Origin: JAGRKR01 sp041397725 | GTDB taxonomy: Bacteria; Pseudomonadota; Alphaproteobacteria; Rhizobiales; Hyphomicrobiaceae | Assembly (NCBI GenBank): GCA_041397725.1 | Contig: JAWKVZ010000003.1 | Span: 1 to 64,000 of the forward strand | Reading direction: 5' to 3' | Length of the DNA: 64,000 nt | In this document: positions 61,883-64,000 of the stretch, piece after piece | How positions within the stretch are numbered: the first letter of the stretch is position 1 | Layout of the letters: every line of letters starts with the position of its first letter | Notes under the pieces: model-generated | What the model was told of the DNA's origin: nothing | Databases searched by the model: none | The model's input: only the letters and a program-made list of their open reading frames with translations | Program-made: the position numbers and the translations under genes

Positions 61883-62269
61883 CTACTTGCCGGCGCTCTT
61901 CAGGTAGGCAATGACGTCGTCGCGGTCCGCCTTGTCCTTGAAACCGGCGAACACCATGCTGCCCGCCGGCACGACCGCCTTCGGATTTGCCAGGTACTTG
62001 TCGAGTGTCGCCTCGGTCCACACGAGGCCCTTGGCCGCCTCGGCCTTCATGCTGTCGGAGTACTTGAAGTCGGCGAGCGAGCCGGCCTTTCGGCCGATGA
62101 TGCCGTTGAGTTGCGGACCGACGCCGTGCTTTGCGCCTGGTCCGACCGTGTGGCAGCTCTTGCACTTGCCGAACAATTCCTTGCCGCTTTCGACGTCGGC
62201 CGCCGATGCGGCGGTCGCGAGGGGGGCGCTCAGCAGCGCAACCGCGGCAATCGTTAACAAGCGTCGCAT
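61883..62269 (-). CDS. Class I c-type cytochrome
   Basis: A 128-residue soluble periplasmic cytochrome. After the signal peptide (RLLTIAAVALLSAPLATAASA) comes one haem site CKSCH (residues 36-40), then the GVGPQLNGIIGRKAG loop and the axial Met105 in PAGSMVFAG, all like cytochrome c2/c550. It would carry single electrons. It stands alone and divergent from htpX. Confidence 0.92.
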   Translation of the reverse strand: MRRLLTIAAVALLSAPLATAASAADVESGKELFGKCKSCHTVGPGAKHGVGPQLNGIIGRKAGSLADFKYSDSMKAEAAKGLVWTEATLDKYLANPKAVVPAGSMVFAGFKDKADRDDVIAYLKSAGK

Positions 62270-62730
62270 GTACCCTCCTGCAATGCGAAAAGAGCAGGCA
62301 GTCCGCTGCCTGCTCTGCCGACGGAGCATATTGGACAGGCTAAAGCCTTGATTTTCGTCAAGTCTGGAGAATTCGTCGCGGCTCGGCCGACCGTTCCGGC
62401 CGGGCGCCGCGGGCGGCGTGGTGCGGACAGACCCTGGAGATCTTCCGCTAAGGCTGGATGGGAGCCGTCCGTTGACTTAGTATCCGGCGCGCCGCCCCTG
62501 CGGGCGGTGGATTAGGGTCACGCCGGCGGGTGTGTCGCCGGAACTTGCACGCCTTAAACGTGTGCCCGTCGGAATCGCACAGCGTTTGGTTCAGTAATAG
62601 CGTGCGTTCGCGTCGGCCGGAGCCTTCAATTCGCTTTCCGGCATACCATATCTACGGCTGCTGTCCGATACGCCGCACCGGCGTATATCTCGCTTGCACA
62701 TCGCCACCTCCAAGGGGGGAACGGAGTAAC
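62270..62730. promoter_or_regulatory. Divergent region between cytochrome c and htpX
   Basis: 461 bp with no gene. It must carry both promoters. A CCGGCG-N7-CGCCGG dyad lies at 62523-62541. I could not find a convincing heat-shock (RpoH) promoter for htpX by eye. Confidence 0.45.
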
Positions 62731-63603
62731 ATGAAGCGCATTGGCCTCTTCCTGGCGACCAACATTGCCGTCATGGTCGTCATCGCTATCATCATCAACA
62801 TCTTCGGTCTCGGCAGGATCGCGGATCAGAACGGCATCAATTTCGGCGCCCTGCTGGCGCTCTCGGCAGTGATCGGCTTCACTGGCGCGATCATCTCGTT
62901 GCTGATCTCGAAGCCGATGGCCAAATGGCAGACGGGCGCCCAGGTCATCACGCAACCGTCCAACGCGGACGAGCGCTGGCTGGTCGATACCGTCGCGAAG
63001 CTGTCCAAGAAGGCCGGGATCACACCACCGGAGGTCGCCGTCTACGAGGGTGAGCCCAACGCCTTCGCCACGGGCGCCTTCAAGAATTCGGCTCTGGTCG
63101 CCGTGTCGACGGGTCTTCTCGAGACCATGAACCACGAGGAGGTCGAGGCCGTTCTCGCCCACGAGGTCGCCCACGTCGCAAACGGCGACATGGTGACGAT
63201 GACCCTCATCCAGGGCGTGGTGAACACCTTCGTCGTGTTCCTGTCGCGCATCGTCGGCTACCTCGTCGATAAGCAGATCAACAAGGACGGAAACGGCCAG
63301 GGCATCGGCTACTTCGTCACCTCGATCGTCTGCCAGATCGTGTTCGGCATCCTCGCCTCGATGATCGTCGCCTGGTTCTCGCGGCAGCGAGAGTTCCGCG
63401 CCGACGCGGATGCAGCCAAGTACATGGGGCAGCCGAACAGCATGATCAGCGCTCTTGCCACCCTCGGCCGCGGCGAGGCCGGCGAGTTGCCTAAGTCCAT
63501 CCAGGCTGCCGGTATCGGCCCCTCGCCCGGCATCATGGCGCTGTTCTCGACGCACCCGCCCATCGAGGCCCGCATCGAGGCCCTGAAGCAGTTCCGCCGG
63601 TAA
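62731..63603 (+). CDS. htpX: Protease HtpX
   Basis: A 290-residue inner-membrane zinc metalloprotease that degrades misfolded membrane proteins. Two N-terminal helices, the HEVAH zinc motif at 144-148 and the third ligand in QREFRADADA, then two more helices. The ATG follows GGGGGGAACGGAG, a strong ribosome site. Length and layout are standard. Confidence 0.95.
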   Translation: MKRIGLFLATNIAVMVVIAIIINIFGLGRIADQNGINFGALLALSAVIGFTGAIISLLISKPMAKWQTGAQVITQPSNADERWLVDTVAKLSKKAGITPPEVAVYEGEPNAFATGAFKNSALVAVSTGLLETMNHEEVEAVLAHEVAHVANGDMVTMTLIQGVVNTFVVFLSRIVGYLVDKQINKDGNGQGIGYFVTSIVCQIVFGILASMIVAWFSRQREFRADADAAKYMGQPNSMISALATLGRGEAGELPKSIQAAGIGPSPGIMALFSTHPPIEARIEALKQFRR

Positions 63604-63626
63604 GCGGCGCCATCATCGAAGGAAGA

Positions 63627-63656
63627 GCGGCCGGAGGAGCCTCCGGCCGCTTTTTT
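63627..63656 (+). terminator. Rho-independent terminator after htpX
   Basis: An 11-bp perfect stem (GCGGCCGGAGG/CCTCCGGCCGC) with a 2-base loop is followed by TTTTTT. It lies 24 bp after the htpX stop and directly before the convergent DUF2478 gene. Confidence 0.9.
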
Positions 63657-63663
63657 CATGCGT

Positions 63664-64000
63664 TCAGGCCGGCGGCGCGAGCACGCGCTCGATGTCGACG
63701 GCGTGATGAGGGCCGCGCAGCGTTCCCGCCAGGGTTTCGGCCGTAATCTCGCCTGCGAGATCGCCCGCAAATGCCCGCCAACTGTCGAGATTGCAGGTGG
63801 GGATGGCGATCAGCACGGGAATGCCCCGTTCGAGCGCATCGGCGATCACGGGCCGGAAGCCGCCGCCCTCCGCCTCCATCTTTCCGAACTTGTTGACGAT
63901 CAGAATATCGGCGCCTGTCGCGAGCATGTCGTGCGCCCGCACCACGGCATTGGCCAGTTCCGCGGCGTCCAGACGGCAGCCGCGGGCACCCTCTCCGCGA
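63664..64000 (-). CDS. DUF2478 protein, 5' part outside the window
   Basis: The C-terminal 111 codons of a DUF2478 protein, in frame to the window edge. Typical segments are GARGCRLDAAELANAV, ADILIVNKFGKMEAEGGGFR and LERGIPVLIAIP. The family is related to NTP-binding THEP1-like proteins and is often found near molybdenum genes; modABC lies 8 kb away. The start lies beyond base 64000. Confidence 0.75.
   Translation of the reverse strand, partial: RGEGARGCRLDAAELANAVVRAHDMLATGADILIVNKFGKMEAEGGGFRPVIADALERGIPVLIAIPTCNLDSWRAFAGDLAGEITAETLAGTLRGPHHAVDIERVLAPPA

Noticed and set aside
62523..62541. CCGGCG dyad as a heat-shock promoter element for htpX
   Set aside because: It is a GC-only palindrome of a type common by chance here and does not resemble an RpoH promoter.
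1..64000. CRISPR arrays, tRNA or rRNA genes, prophage or secretion-system clusters
   Set aside because: No regular spacer repeats, cloverleaf or rRNA-like sequence and no phage structural genes were seen on either strand.

Overview
The window is GC-rich DNA of an alphaproteobacterium, most likely one of the Hyphomicrobiales/Rhodospirillales soil or water types. The grounds are an RPA-type plasmid replication initiator, a DUF6671 fragment, a phaC-like/pta/ackA stress cluster, TRAP and NMT1-type importers and DUF3500/DUF2478 proteins. The genus cannot be read from the sequence. No rRNA, tRNA or CRISPR array was seen.

Region 1 (1-7.9 kb) is a mobile patch. A roughly 2.8 kb inverted repeat (1-2817 and 5001-7804) consists of an IS21-family element (istA/istB) plus 284 bp of a broken DUF6671 gene. 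Only the left IS copy has intact genes. Between the two copies lie an iteron-type replication origin (AT-rich tract, nine TACGG iterons in two clusters, one perfect DnaA box) and an RPA replication initiator cut at its 5' end by the IS. This looks like a plasmid backbone trapped or rearranged by the IS.

Region 2 (7.9-20.9 kb) is a stress and energy block. A minus-strand operon runs HdeD-like membrane protein, MaoC-PTA fusion phosphotransacetylase, acetate kinase, SHOCT protein, PhaC-like Cys-nucleophile hydrolase, SpoIIAA-like protein and P-type H+-ATPase. Divergent from it are an OmpR/EnvZ-type two-component pair, a DegP-like protease and a small soluble protein.

Region 3 (20.5-31.4 kb) is a metal (probably copper) island. 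On the minus strand are a His-rich secreted protein, an unusual two-module RND adaptor, an HME-RND pump and a small periplasmic protein. On the plus strand, divergently, are a CsoR-type repressor and a DUF411 protein. A LysR/EamA pair, a scar of a multicopper oxidase and a Met-rich Spy-like protein follow.

Region 4 (32.1-52.4 kb) is import and catabolism. It holds a TRAP importer with GAF protein, amidase and cyclase; a decayed junction with IS21 and IS3 remnants and a truncated LysR gene; a phosphonoacetaldehyde-reductase-like dehydrogenase; a dipeptide-type ABC importer with a fused double ATPase followed directly by two phosphoesterases and an EamA permease; and a compact Mla/MCE lipid transporter.

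Region 5 (52.4-64 kb) carries modE-modABC for molybdate, an NMT1/SsuA-type importer with two permeases and a MetE-core-like enzyme, a DUF3500 protein, a cytochrome c, HtpX with a clear terminator, and the 3' part of a DUF2478 gene running off the right edge.
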